64,000 bases of DNA, from the NCBI GenBank assembly GCA_037481615.1, contig JBBFLI010000010.1. One strand, written 5' to 3'. The position numbers were made by a program, and so were the translations under genes. The notes under the pieces were generated by a model that worked only from the letters and a program-made list of their open reading frames with translations, did not search any database and had not been told where the DNA came from. Every line of letters starts with the position of its first letter. Position 1 is the first letter of the stretch. The DNA is from SpSt-501 sp037481615. Lineage in GTDB: Bacteria; Desulfobacterota; Desulfobacteria; Desulfobacterales; SpSt-501. Positions 51,899 through 60,819 of this stretch are shown piece after piece.

Positions 51899-52731
51899 GC
51901 GCGGCGATCGAGGTCTCCGGGGTCTGCTTCGCCTACGAGGAGACCCCCGTCCTCGAGGGCGTCTCCTTCCGCGTCGAGGAGGGGGACTACTTCGTGATCA
52001 TCGGCCCGAACGGCTCGGGCAAGACGACGCTCCTGAAGCTGCTCTGCGGTCTGCTCCGGCCCCACGCCGGAAGCCTCCGCCTCTTCGAGCTGCCGCTTTC
52101 CCGCTACCGCCGCAGGCAGCTCGCGCGGCTTGCCGCACTCGTCCCCCAGGCGGCCTCCTTCGAGGCGCCCTTCCGGGTCGCGGAATACGTCCTGCTCGGC
52201 CGCGCCCCGCACCAGGGGCTCCTCGGCCTGGAAACCCCCGAGGACGTCGCGATCGCGCGCGAGGCCATGGAATTCACCGGGACCGGGCATCTCGCCCACC
52301 GCCGCGTGGACCGCCTGAGCGGAGGCGAGCGCCAGCGGGTGCTCATCGCCCGCGCCCTCTGCCAGCGGCCGCGCATTCTCCTGCTCGACGAGCCGACCGC
52401 CTACCTCGACCTCGCCCACCAGGCCCAGATCATGGACCTGATGGAGGCGCTGCGCACCGAGCGGGGGGTCACGGTGGTGCTCGTCTCCCATGACGTGAAC
52501 CTAGCCGCGATGTATGCGAACCGCATGGTGCTGCTGGCGGCGGGAAAGATCCTCGCCGCGGGGCCGCCGCAGGCGGTGATCGCCGAGGCCCCGCTCGCGC
52601 AGGCCTACGGCTGCCGCCTGTCGGTCGAGGCGACCGCGGGCGGCCTTCCCCGGGTGAACCTCGTCCCGAACGGTCGGCGCGGCCCCCGGGCCGACCGGCC
52701 GGCGGCTGCGGAAACGGAGGTCGAGCGATGA
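51895..52731 (+). CDS. btuD: BtuD-type ABC ATPase
   Basis: 278 residues. Walker A GPNGSGKTT (about 39-47), Q-loop VPQAASFEAPF, signature RLSGGERQR, Walker B ILLLDEPTAYLD and the switch His in VLVSHDVN. FepC/BtuD subfamily by the FecCD partner. It ends with a charged Arg/Ala/Glu-rich tail of ~35 residues. Overlaps btuC and thyX by ATGA. Confidence 0.92.
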   Translation: MSAAIEVSGVCFAYEETPVLEGVSFRVEEGDYFVIIGPNGSGKTTLLKLLCGLLRPHAGSLRLFELPLSRYRRRQLARLAALVPQAASFEAPFRVAEYVLLGRAPHQGLLGLETPEDVAIAREAMEFTGTGHLAHRRVDRLSGGERQRVLIARALCQRPRILLLDEPTAYLDLAHQAQIMDLMEALRTERGVTVVLVSHDVNLAAMYANRMVLLAAGKILAAGPPQAVIAEAPLAQAYGCRLSVEATAGGLPRVNLVPNGRRGPRADRPAAAETEVER

Positions 52732-53360
52732 GACTCGTCAAACAGGGATGGCGTTGGGTCCGGCGGCCGGAGGATGCCCTGGAGGTGATCGAGCGCGCCG
52801 GGCGCGTCTGCTACCGCTCCGAGGAGCGGATCGGCGAGGGGACCGCCGCCCCCTTCGTGCGCCGCATCGTCCGGCTCGGGCACCACTCGGTCATCGAGCA
52901 TGCCACGGCCACGGTCGAGTTCACGACCAACCGCGGCGTCACCCATGAGCTCGTGCGGCATCGGCTGGCGAGCTTCTCCCAGGAGTCGACGCGCTACGTG
53001 AACTACGGCGGCCGCGAGATGGAGTTCATCGAGCCGGTCTGGTGGGAGACCGCGGCCCCCCCCGCGCGGGAGCGTTTTCTCGCCGCGCTTGCCGCCGCCG
53101 AGGCGGCCTACGGCGATCTCCTCGCCGCAGGCTGGCGGCCGGAGCAGGCGCGCGAGGTGCTGCCGAACGCCTTGAAAACCGTGATCGTCGTCACCGCGAA
53201 CCTGCGCGAGTGGCGCCACATCTTCGCGCTGCGGACCGGCCCCCGCGCCCACCCCCAGATCCGCGAGCTTCTGCTCTCCTGCCTGCGCGGCTTCCAGGAG
53301 GCCGTGCCCGTCGTTTTCGAGGATCTGCCCGGGGGGGAGGAAGCGCCGAGCGCCCCCTGA
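52728..53360 (+). CDS. thyX: Flavin-dependent thymidylate synthase ThyX
   Basis: 210 residues. Makes dTMP from dUMP using methylene-tetrahydrofolate and reduced FAD. The ThyX signature is complete in RHRLASFSQESTRY, preceded by HHSVIEHATATVEF and followed by ARE-type ALKTVIVVTANLREWRHIFALR. Start overlaps btuD by ATGA, so it is read as part of the cobalamin operon, an unusual partner. One possible link is folate/B12 one-carbon metabolism, but the coupling may be only expression convenience. Confidence 0.94.
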   Translation: MRLVKQGWRWVRRPEDALEVIERAGRVCYRSEERIGEGTAAPFVRRIVRLGHHSVIEHATATVEFTTNRGVTHELVRHRLASFSQESTRYVNYGGREMEFIEPVWWETAAPPARERFLAALAAAEAAYGDLLAAGWRPEQAREVLPNALKTVIVVTANLREWRHIFALRTGPRAHPQIRELLLSCLRGFQEAVPVVFEDLPGGEEAPSAP

Positions 53361-53417
53361 AAGCGCTTTTCAAACGGCGGGGGGGGGGAACTGGAGAAAA
53401 CGGCGATCCGGAAACTC

Positions 53418-54161
53418 ATGAAACGACCTCTGCTTACGTGGGTCAGCTGGAGCAGCGGCAAGGACAGCGCCTGGGCGCTTCTTCGGCTGCAAAAAGATCC
53501 CACCGTCGCCGTCCGGGGGTTGTTCACCACGATCCACGAAGGCAACCGGCGGGCCAGCCTCCACGGCACCCCGCCGGCGCTGCTCGAGCGCCAGGCGGCG
53601 GCCGCCCGCCTTCCCCTGCGGCTGATTCCGCTTCCGGATCCTTGCCCCCTGGAGACCTACGCCGAAATCATGGGTCGGTTCGTCCGCGGATGCGTTCTCG
53701 AGGGGATCGAAGCCATGGCCTTCGGGGATCTCCACCTGGCGGATGTGCGTCGCTTCCGCGAGCAGGGACTCGCCGGCACCGGCATCACGCCCCTCTTTCC
53801 GCTCTGGGGGACGCCGGCGCCGGATCTTGCCCGCGAGATGCTCGCCGCCGGGCTTGAAGCCCGGGTCGTCTGCGTGGACACGCGGCGTCTTCCCGCCTCC
53901 CTCGCCGGCCGTCGCTGGGACCGCAAGTTTCTGTCGCGGCTTCCGACCGGCTGCGATCCCTGCGGCGAAAACGGCGAGTTTCACACCGTCGTCACCGCGG
54001 GGCCGATGTTCACGCGGCCCATCCCGGTGCGGCCCGGGAAAATCATCCGGCGAAAGGGCTTCGCCTGGGCGGAGATCAAACTCGCGCGCAGCCGCCGCGG
54101 GTGCCCCGGCCGATCCGAAGCCGGCCCGAAAAGGGAAAACCGGCCAGCCCGCCCCTCTTGA
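53418..54161 (+). CDS. DUF71/COG2102-type adenine nucleotide alpha hydrolase
   Basis: 247 residues. PP-loop SWSSGKDSAWALL at the N-terminus (SGKDS about 13-17) and the C-terminal GCDPCGENGEFHTVV, the two marks of the DUF71/COG2102 ATP-pyrophosphatase family. Eukaryotic and archaeal members make diphthamide (Dph6); a bacterial branch has been predicted by genome context to act in B12 salvage, which this location supports. The last ~30 residues are Arg/Pro-rich and probably not part of the domain. 57 bases after thyX. Confidence 0.87.
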   Translation: MKRPLLTWVSWSSGKDSAWALLRLQKDPTVAVRGLFTTIHEGNRRASLHGTPPALLERQAAAARLPLRLIPLPDPCPLETYAEIMGRFVRGCVLEGIEAMAFGDLHLADVRRFREQGLAGTGITPLFPLWGTPAPDLAREMLAAGLEARVVCVDTRRLPASLAGRRWDRKFLSRLPTGCDPCGENGEFHTVVTAGPMFTRPIPVRPGKIIRRKGFAWAEIKLARSRRGCPGRSEAGPKRENRPARPS

Positions 54162-54186
54162 CTTTTGCGGCGGCGTTCGTTACATG
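54158..54186 (+). promoter_or_regulatory. Candidate promoter for the second TonB-receptor operon
   Basis: TTGACT (54158-54163), 17 bases, TACATG (54181-54186), or TTACAT one base earlier. It overlaps the stop codon of the DUF71 gene. Transcripts would carry a structured leader of ~310 bases. Confidence 0.4.
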
Positions 54187-54222
54187 ATCGCCGCCGCGTG
54201 CGGCGCTCCAGGCAATAACGAA

Positions 54223-54279
54223 GGCCAAGAAGGCCTGCTCCACCCGGAAAGACGGGAAGCGGGCCTTTTTGGCCTTTTT
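54223..54279 (+). terminator. Strong intrinsic terminator or attenuator
   Basis: A 17-bp stem, 54223-54239 with 54258-54274 (two G-U pairs, otherwise perfect), closes an 18-base loop that itself can pair CCCG/CGGG, and is followed by TTTTTC. It ends the cobalamin operon and, if the promoter at 54158 is real, also attenuates the following operon. Confidence 0.8.
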
Positions 54280-54328
54280 CGTTTGGAAAGGGAAGGGAAA
54301 AGAAAAGAGCCGAGCAAACATTCCCGGA

Positions 54329-54404
54329 CGGGAAGGCGGCAGGCAGCGGTCGAGGCGGCAAGCCGCCTTCCCGGGAAGGCACACCCCGGAAGGGGGGCTT
54401 CCGG
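54329..54404 (+). other. Two further perfect hairpins in the receptor leader
   Basis: A 12-bp stem CGGGAAGGCGGC (54329-54340) with GCCGCCTTCCCG (54362-54373), then a 7-bp stem CCGGAAG (54386-54392) with CTTCCGG (54398-54404). A TATAAC follows at 54411 without a matching -35. The rest of the 344-base space up to the ATG at 54506 shows no gene. Confidence 0.5.
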
Positions 54405-54505
54405 ACGCCGTATAACACCGCACCGGTCCCTCCGTCAATTGCGCTGTGCCGAAAACCGGATGCCCCGTGCTTCGGGGGCGTGGCATCGCCGTCGAGGAGG
54501 AGACG

Positions 54506-56599
54506 ATGCGGATCGGAATGTGTTGGGTGGTCGCGGCGATGGCGCTGGTCATCGCCGCGGGAGAAGGGCCGTTCGCCGCGGAGAGGGGGCCGTCGGCCCG
54601 GATGGATGACCTGGTCGTCACGGCGACCAAGACGCGGGTCGACCCGGAGTCGGTCCCCTTCACGATGTATACCGTGGAGCGGGAGGACATCGAGCAGCAA
54701 CCGGCCCCCTACATCACCAACATCGGCGAGCTGATCAAGGATCTGCCGGGCGTGAGTCTGGGACAGGTCTACCCCCTGGGCCCGCCGTGGATCAACCTGC
54801 GGGGAACGGGCTACTTCATCGGCCGGACGATCTACGTCGTGGACGGGCTGCCGTTGCTTGAGCCGATCATGTCGACGACGATCAACCCGTATGACGTCGA
54901 AAGGATCGACGTGCTGTTGGGTCCCTCTTCGGCCCTCTACGGAGCAAACGCCTCGGGCGGCGTGGTGAACGTGGTCACGCGGAGCGGCCAGGAGGGCATG
55001 GGCGTGGCCGGGTACGTCGCCGCCGGCGGCAACAACACCCTGCGGGGGATCGCCTCGGCGGGCGACCGAACCGGTCCCTGGAATTACTATCTCTCGGCGA
55101 TCCTGGAACACTCCGGCGGCTACGAGCACCAGCCGGTGGAGGCGGGCGCCAAACTCTGGCGACTGGGCAAACGTCAGTATCTGCCTTCCTCCACCCTGGA
55201 GGATGCGCGCTGGGAAAAGCACCACCTGAGCGGTAAGATCGGCTGGCGCGGGGAACAGGGCGCCATGGCTTCCATCGCCGCCCATTACCTGGAAGCTTAT
55301 CAAGCGGGAGGGCAGCCCAACCTCGTGACGACGGACAACGGCGACCAGTGGATCACCAGCCTGCAGACGGAGATTCCGCTCCAAGACTGGGTGCTCCTGC
55401 GCTTCAAGGGCGGCTACCAGTATTTCCTGCGCCCCTCCCAATCCACGCGCGGGCTTTCGCTCGATGCCGGCGGAAACCTCGTGCTGGACCCCACCCCGAC
55501 GCAAGAGAGCAAATGGGGCCCGCGACGCTTCATTCCCCTCGAACTCCAAGGAGACTTTTCCCTCGGGCGTGACAACACCCTGACCGTCGGGACTTTCTAC
55601 AGCTACTTCCGCGATGAGCGCAGGGCCTACAACGCGTTGACGGGTGCGCTCCAATCGGAGTCGCACTGGAAGGTCGACAACACCGCGGTCTACCTCCAAG
55701 ACCAGCAGTTCTTCTTCGACCGGCGGCTGTCGCTCGTCGCCGGGATCCGCCACGACATGTGGCGCTACTACGACATCTTCGATTCCCAATCCACGGACCA
55801 GCGGCCCGACTCGGTGGACAAGGACCGCACCACCTACCGCGGCGGCGCCCGCCTCAAGGTGACCGACTGGCTCTCCCTGCGAACCTCGGCCGGCACGGCC
55901 TTCTGGCCGGGGTCGCCGGTCTGGTTCTTCCAGAACGTGAGCACCGGACGCACCTGGCGCGAGGCGAACCCGGACCTGAAACCCGAGAAGACCTGGATGG
56001 TCGACTTCGGAGCCGACCTCGCCTCGGGCAAAACCGGGACCGCGCTCAGCGTGACGCCCTACTACGGCAAGATCAAGGACATGGTCTCCTACCGCTACGA
56101 TGAAAATCCCCTGGTTCCCGGCGGCTCGATCGTCCGCACCCAGAATCTGGGCGGGGCCGAGATCTACGGCCTGGAGACGCTCCTGGTGCAGCGGATCGTC
56201 GAGAACCTCTATTTCCGCGGCTCCCTCACCCTCAACCGCTCCCGCATCGAGGACACCGACGTGAACGACGGCAACCAGCTGCGCAACGCGCCCGACTACC
56301 ACGGCAGCGTGGGGCTGCAATACCTGAACCCCCGGCTCTTCAACGCCGACCTGCGGGTGCGTTTTTCCGATTCGCGCTACTACGACGACGAGAACACGAA
56401 CCTGCCCTACTTCAAGATGAAATCCTACGAGACGGTGGATGCGAAGATCTGGCGCGACTGGCCGTTGGACCGCAACTGGACCCTGACCACCTCGCTTTCG
56501 GCGATCAACATCCTGGACAAGGAATACGAGCTCGAGCTGAACTACGTCGCACCGGGCTTCTACCTCGAAACCCTCATCGGATTGCGCTACGTTTTTTGA
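54506..56599 (+). CDS. TonB-dependent outer-membrane receptor of the Nik-like operon
   Basis: 697 residues; ATG with GAGGAGGAG upstream. Signal peptide about 1-25, TonB box DDLVVTATKTR at about 33-43, plug with INLRGTGYFIGRTIYVVDG and SALYGANASGGVVNVVT, barrel with NPDLKPEKTWMVDFG and a terminal strand ETLIGLRYVF. The operon that follows encodes a NikA-like binding protein and ABC importer, so nickel, cobalt or a metal-chelate is the likely cargo; the sequence itself does not tell which. Confidence 0.88.
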   Translation: MRIGMCWVVAAMALVIAAGEGPFAAERGPSARMDDLVVTATKTRVDPESVPFTMYTVEREDIEQQPAPYITNIGELIKDLPGVSLGQVYPLGPPWINLRGTGYFIGRTIYVVDGLPLLEPIMSTTINPYDVERIDVLLGPSSALYGANASGGVVNVVTRSGQEGMGVAGYVAAGGNNTLRGIASAGDRTGPWNYYLSAILEHSGGYEHQPVEAGAKLWRLGKRQYLPSSTLEDARWEKHHLSGKIGWRGEQGAMASIAAHYLEAYQAGGQPNLVTTDNGDQWITSLQTEIPLQDWVLLRFKGGYQYFLRPSQSTRGLSLDAGGNLVLDPTPTQESKWGPRRFIPLELQGDFSLGRDNTLTVGTFYSYFRDERRAYNALTGALQSESHWKVDNTAVYLQDQQFFFDRRLSLVAGIRHDMWRYYDIFDSQSTDQRPDSVDKDRTTYRGGARLKVTDWLSLRTSAGTAFWPGSPVWFFQNVSTGRTWREANPDLKPEKTWMVDFGADLASGKTGTALSVTPYYGKIKDMVSYRYDENPLVPGGSIVRTQNLGGAEIYGLETLLVQRIVENLYFRGSLTLNRSRIEDTDVNDGNQLRNAPDYHGSVGLQYLNPRLFNADLRVRFSDSRYYDDENTNLPYFKMKSYETVDAKIWRDWPLDRNWTLTTSLSAINILDKEYELELNYVAPGFYLETLIGLRYVF

Positions 56600-58158
56600 T
56601 CGACGAGACCCTTTTACGGAAAGCCGGCGGGAACCCGCCCGTTCCGCCGCGGAGACGTCGGGTTCCCGCCGCAGGCCTTGCGGCGGCCGCGGGGATGCTT
56701 CTGCTTTGGGCCGTCGCCGCGTATGCCGGGGGGCAAACGCTCACCCTCGGTGTCGGCCGTGATTTCTACAACGGGCCCGAAGGGCAGGTCTACCTCCACG
56801 GATCGACCAACACGTGGGAAGGCTTGACACGACTTGATGAGACCTTCACCTTGCGGCCGTGGCTCGCCGAGTCCTGGGACAGCCCGGACGGCGGCTGGAC
56901 CTGGCGTTTCCGCCTGCGCGAGGGGGTCCGCTTCCACGATGGAACGCCGCTCACCGCCGAGGCGGCCGCGCGCTCGCTCGGCCGCCTGATCCGCCACCCA
57001 CGCTACGATGCGAACCACTTCTTCAAAGACCTCGAATCCCTGGACGCTCCGGAGCCCCGGGTCCTGAGATACCGCCTGAAGCACCGCATCCCTTTTTTCC
57101 CGAACCTGGTGAGCTATTACGGGAGCCCGATCGTCCATCCCGGGACGGTGACCGAGGACGGACGCATGGAGAACCTCGTCGGCACGGGACCCTTTCGGCT
57201 GCTCCGGGTACGACCCGGCGAGCACATCGTCCTGGAGGCCTTCGACCGTTACTGGCAAGGTCGGCCGGCCTTCGCCTCCGTCGTATTTCGGACGATTCTC
57301 GACGCCGACAGCCGGCGGATGGCCCTCGAGGCCGGGCAGATCGACGCCGTCGTGGACTTCGGCGGGATTCTGCCATCCCAGCTCCCGGCCCTCGGCCGGC
57401 TGCCGGGGATCACCGTGAAGCGGCGGGAGCTCGGAAACACCCACCAGTTGATCTTCAACTGCCGCCGGTCGCCCTTTGCGGCGCGGGAGATGCGGCGTTG
57501 GCTTGCCTCGCGTATCGACCGCCAGGCCCTGGTCGCCGCCGTGACGGAGAACACCGGCGTTGTGGCCGCGGACCCGCACACGCGCTTGGCCCCCTTCTGG
57601 GCCTTCGGCTGCATCCGGCCCGAATCCCCCTTGCCGCTGCCGCCATCGGCGGCGGAGGGAAAACGCGAGCTGGTGATCTTGCTGCACCAGGGATTCGCCG
57701 GGAGGTTGCCCTACCTGGAGATCGCCCAGGTCGTCCAGCAAATCCTGCGGGAAGCGGGGCTCGCGGCGCGGATCCAGGTTCAGGAACCGGGCGCTTACCG
57801 GCGCGCCCGCCTGCAGGGCGAATTCGACCTGGTCATCGGACCGACCGGGTTTCTGACCGGCGATCCCGACCACCACTACCGGAATTTCGTCTCCTCGCGG
57901 GCCCCGTTTTCCCCCGGTTGGCATGACGAGGAGGTCGAGGGCTGGATCGAAGAGGCGGCCTCGGAGGTCGATCCGCAACGGCGCCGAAACCTCTACCGGC
58001 GGCTCTGCGAGCGGGTGAACGACGAGCGGCCCATGTTTCCTCTCTACCATGAGGTCGCCTTCTACGCTCACGGCCCCCGCGTGCGCGATCTTGAAATGGA
58101 TGCGGTCTTCCGCCCCGACCTCTTCCGCTGCCGACCCGCCGAGGAGCCGCGGCCATGA
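56596..58158 (+). CDS. nikA: NikA/DppA-family periplasmic binding protein
   Basis: 520 residues (SBP_bac_5 family). Starts at TTG overlapping the receptor stop (TTGA), with the signal peptide at about 20-45 (ending AAYAGG); no better start exists. Family text: WDSPDGGWTWRFRLREGVRFHDGTPL, VGTGPFRLL, RMALEAGQIDAVVDFGG, RWLASRIDRQALV. NikA of E. coli is 524 residues, close to this. Substrate could be nickel, nickel-chelate or peptide. Overlaps the methyltransferase gene by ATGA. Confidence 0.85.
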   Translation: MIDETLLRKAGGNPPVPPRRRRVPAAGLAAAAGMLLLWAVAAYAGGQTLTLGVGRDFYNGPEGQVYLHGSTNTWEGLTRLDETFTLRPWLAESWDSPDGGWTWRFRLREGVRFHDGTPLTAEAAARSLGRLIRHPRYDANHFFKDLESLDAPEPRVLRYRLKHRIPFFPNLVSYYGSPIVHPGTVTEDGRMENLVGTGPFRLLRVRPGEHIVLEAFDRYWQGRPAFASVVFRTILDADSRRMALEAGQIDAVVDFGGILPSQLPALGRLPGITVKRRELGNTHQLIFNCRRSPFAAREMRRWLASRIDRQALVAAVTENTGVVAADPHTRLAPFWAFGCIRPESPLPLPPSAAEGKRELVILLHQGFAGRLPYLEIAQVVQQILREAGLAARIQVQEPGAYRRARLQGEFDLVIGPTGFLTGDPDHHYRNFVSSRAPFSPGWHDEEVEGWIEEAASEVDPQRRRNLYRRLCERVNDERPMFPLYHEVAFYAHGPRVRDLEMDAVFRPDLFRCRPAEEPRP

Positions 58159-59047
58159 GCCCCTCGGCACCGGCCCGACCACCGGGTTCGCCCGCCGATT
58201 GGGCGCGGCGATGGGCCGAAACCCGGCGGGCGAACCCGGCCCTCCAGAGTCAGAGACGCCGTCCCTCACGCTGGCGGCGGTTCTATGACGAGTGCGGAGC
58301 TCTCCTCGAGGCCGTGCGCGGATTTTCGCCCGCCACGGGGCGAACTGCGGCCGCCGCGCTTGTGCGCGCCGCGGGCCTCGGCCCCGGAGACCGCGTCGTC
58401 GATCTCGGTTGTGGCCGGGGATGGCTCGCCGCCGCCCTTGCCGCCCGCGGTCTGCGCGTTCTCGCCGTCGATGAAAGCCGGCCGGCCGTGACGGCAGTCC
58501 AGGACCGCGCGCGGCGCGCGGGGCTCTGCCGCCTCCAGGCCCGCTGGGCCTCCTGGCTTGCGCTTTCGACCGGGAGGCCGGCGGACCTCGCCCTCGCCGC
58601 CTTCTTCCCCAACGTCTGGACGCCGCGGGGTTTCCGGCGGCTCGAGCGCCTCGGCCGGCGCTGCGCCGTGTTGTGGGGCGAGGGGGTCNNNNNNNNNNCG
58701 CTTTGCCCTGGACCTCCGGGCTTTGGCGGCGGCTCTTCGGCGAGGCGCCTTTTGCGGCGGGCGACATGGGGTGCGCCGCTGTGGGCTGGTTGCAGGCGAG
58801 CGGCCGCTCTTTCACCGTGGAGCGGATCCAGCTGCCGGTGCGGGTGGACCGACGCGCCGAGGACTTCTTCGACTTCTACCGCCGCTATTTTGCGCTGTTC
58901 GACCTTGCCGCGGACCGGGTCGAGGAGGCGCTCGCCGCGGAGCTTCATCCCCGGCGGCGACGGGGCCGCCTGCAGTTCACCGGCGTCTCCGAAGCGCTTC
59001 TCCTTCTTTGGCGCCGGCCTTTCCCGTCGGGTCGTGATGTACGCTAA
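58155..59047 (+). CDS. SAM-dependent methyltransferase, interrupted by assembly gap
   Basis: Class I methyltransferase: GDRVVDLGCGRGWLAAALA (SAM loop, about 75-93), VLAVDESRPAV, and later ALAAFFPNVW. The frame that starts at the ATG at 58155 stays open to the N run at 58689; after the gap the sensible continuation (GLWRRLFGEAPFAAGDMG, then FFDFYRRYFALFDLAADRV) is in another frame and stops at 59047. Codon 178 ends just before the gap and the next full codon starts at 58700, so the missing length must be 2 mod 3, not 10. Between binding protein and permease of a metal importer; substrate unknown. Confidence 0.78.
58689..58698. other. Assembly gap (10 N)
   Basis: Ten N bases inside the methyltransferase gene. 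The reading frames on both sides do not match over 10 bases, so the number is a placeholder; a true length of 2, 5, 8, 11 and so on would restore one gene. Confidence 0.97.
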
Positions 59048-60005
59048 ACCGTGGCTCGTGCTGCGGCTTCTCCTGCGTGCCGCCCTTGCGCTCGGGGCCG
59101 CATCGGTCGTCGCTTTTCTCCTGCTTCACCTCGCCCCCGGGGATCCCGCTTCGATTCTGCTCGGATCGCTGAGCGAGAGCCCCTCGGAGGAGAAAATCGA
59201 GGTCCTGCGGCGGCAATGGGGCCTGGACCGCCCCCTGCCGGCGCAATACCTGTCCTGGCTTTTCCGGGCGGTGCGCCTGGACCTCGGCCGCTCGTACCGC
59301 ACGGGGGAACCCGTCGCTCGGATGATCTTCGATCGCCTGCCGGCCACTCTCGAACTCGCCGGTACGGCCTTCCTTTTCCTGGTCACCCTCAGCCTCGCCC
59401 TCGGCATGACGGCCGCTTTGGCGGGCGGCCCGGGGTGGGATCGGGCGGGGCGCATCCTCGCCGTGCTGGCCTGTGCCGTCCCGAATTACGCCCTCGGGCT
59501 TTTGCTGATTTACGGATTGGCGCTTTCCGGGGGCTGGTTTCCGGTCGTGGGCCGGGGCGGCCCCGGCGCCCTCGTTTTGCCGACGGTCACCCTGGGACTT
59601 TCCGCCGCCGCGGTGCAGGCGCGGATCCTGCGGGCCCTGCTGCTCGAGGTGATGGCGCAGGATTTTGTGCGCTTCGCCTTCGCCAAAGGGTTGCGGCGGC
59701 GGACGGTCTACCTGCGTCACGTCCTGCGCGCGGCCCTGCCGCGGATGCTCGCCTTATGGGGCCTATCCGGCGGGCGACTGCTCGGCGGGGCGGTGATCGT
59801 CGAGAGCCTCTTCGCCTGGCCCGGCCTGGGGAGACTCGGCGTCGAAGCGGTGATCGCCCGGGACATCCCCGTCGTCCAGGGGGTGCTGCTGTTCATGACC
59901 TCGGCCTTCGTCGGGCTCAGCACGGCCGTCGATTGGCTTGAGGGCCGTCTCAGCCCGCGGGTCGCGGACGCCGAGGTCCCGGGAGGAGGAGGCGATGCCT
60001 TCTGA
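59037..60005 (+). CDS. nikB: NikB/DppB-type ABC permease
   Basis: 322 residues from the ATG at 59037 (overlapping the methyltransferase end by 11 bases). Six spans. N-terminal FLLLHLAPGDPASILLG and QWGLDRPLPAQYLSWLFRAV are standard for DppB/NikB, and the EAA-type coupling region RFAFAKGLRRRTVYLRHVLRAALP is intact. Forms the translocation pathway with the next gene. Confidence 0.9.
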   Translation: MYAKPWLVLRLLLRAALALGAASVVAFLLLHLAPGDPASILLGSLSESPSEEKIEVLRRQWGLDRPLPAQYLSWLFRAVRLDLGRSYRTGEPVARMIFDRLPATLELAGTAFLFLVTLSLALGMTAALAGGPGWDRAGRILAVLACAVPNYALGLLLIYGLALSGGWFPVVGRGGPGALVLPTVTLGLSAAAVQARILRALLLEVMAQDFVRFAFAKGLRRRTVYLRHVLRAALPRMLALWGLSGGRLLGGAVIVESLFAWPGLGRLGVEAVIARDIPVVQGVLLFMTSAFVGLSTAVDWLEGRLSPRVADAEVPGGGGDAF

Positions 60006-60819
60006 GCGCATCTCCCGGAAAATGGGGATTTGCGGCGCGACCCTGCTGGCCGTCCTGATGCTGGTCGGAGTGCTGGCGCCGTGGATTTCCCCCCACGACC
60101 CCTACCGGGGGGACCTCTCGCGCCGTCTCGAACCTCCCTCGAGATCGTACCCCTTGGGAACCGACGCGCTGGGCCGCTGCGTCGCCAGCCGCCTGCTTCA
60201 CGCGACGGGGACATCGCTCGGCGCGGCGCTTGCCGCCTCGGCGACCGCGTTTCTTCTGGGTGCGGCCGCAGGCATCAGCGCTGCGCTGGCTCCTCCCGGC
60301 CTCGCGGCCCTGTTGGCGACGTTGATCGATGCGGCGCTCGCCATGCCCGCGTTGCTGCTCGCCGTTGTCCTTGCCGGGTTGATGAACCCCTCGCTTTCTT
60401 CCACCGTCTTCGCTCTGGCCTTGGTCGGTTGGCCGTGGTGGGCGCGGTGGTTGCGGGCGATGACGCGGCAAGCCCGCCGTCGCGAATTCGTGACGGCCGC
60501 CGAGGCCTTGGGGTTGGGCGGAGGAAGAATCCTGTCGCACTACCTCCTGCCCCAGATCGCCCCCGCTGCAGCCGTCGCCTTCGCCGTGCGCACGGGGACG
60601 ATGCTGGTCGCCGTCTCCGGTCTGAGCTACCTCGGTTTGGGAGCCCAGCCGCCGCAGCCCGAGTGGGGCCGCATGCTCGAGGAGTCCCGCCTTTATCTGG
60701 GACGCGCCCCATGGCTGCTGATTGCCCCGGCCGCGGCCGTCAGCCTCTGCGCCGCGTCCTGCCAGATGATCGCCGAAAGCCTGCGGCAGCGGGTACCTCC
60801 CGGGGGGAGGCGGGCATGA
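59995..60819 (+). CDS. nikC: NikC/DppC-type ABC permease
   Basis: 274 residues; ATG at 59995 preceded by GGAGGAGGAGG in the end of nikB. N-terminal span then APWISPHDPY and YPLGTDALGRCVASRLLHATG, EAA-type REFVTAAEALGLGGGRILSHYLLPQ, and SGLSYLGLGAQPPQPEWGRML, all typical of DppC/NikC. Overlaps nikD by ATGA. Confidence 0.9.
   Translation: MPSERISRKMGICGATLLAVLMLVGVLAPWISPHDPYRGDLSRRLEPPSRSYPLGTDALGRCVASRLLHATGTSLGAALAASATAFLLGAAAGISAALAPPGLAALLATLIDAALAMPALLLAVVLAGLMNPSLSSTVFALALVGWPWWARWLRAMTRQARRREFVTAAEALGLGGGRILSHYLLPQIAPAAAVAFAVRTGTMLVAVSGLSYLGLGAQPPQPEWGRMLEESRLYLGRAPWLLIAPAAAVSLCAASCQMIAESLRQRVPPGGRRA

Noticed and set aside
54190..54420. Known nickel/cobalt, manganese or cobalamin riboswitch before the second TonB receptor
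   Set aside because: None of the conserved blocks of those classes that I can recall is present; only generic hairpins are seen.
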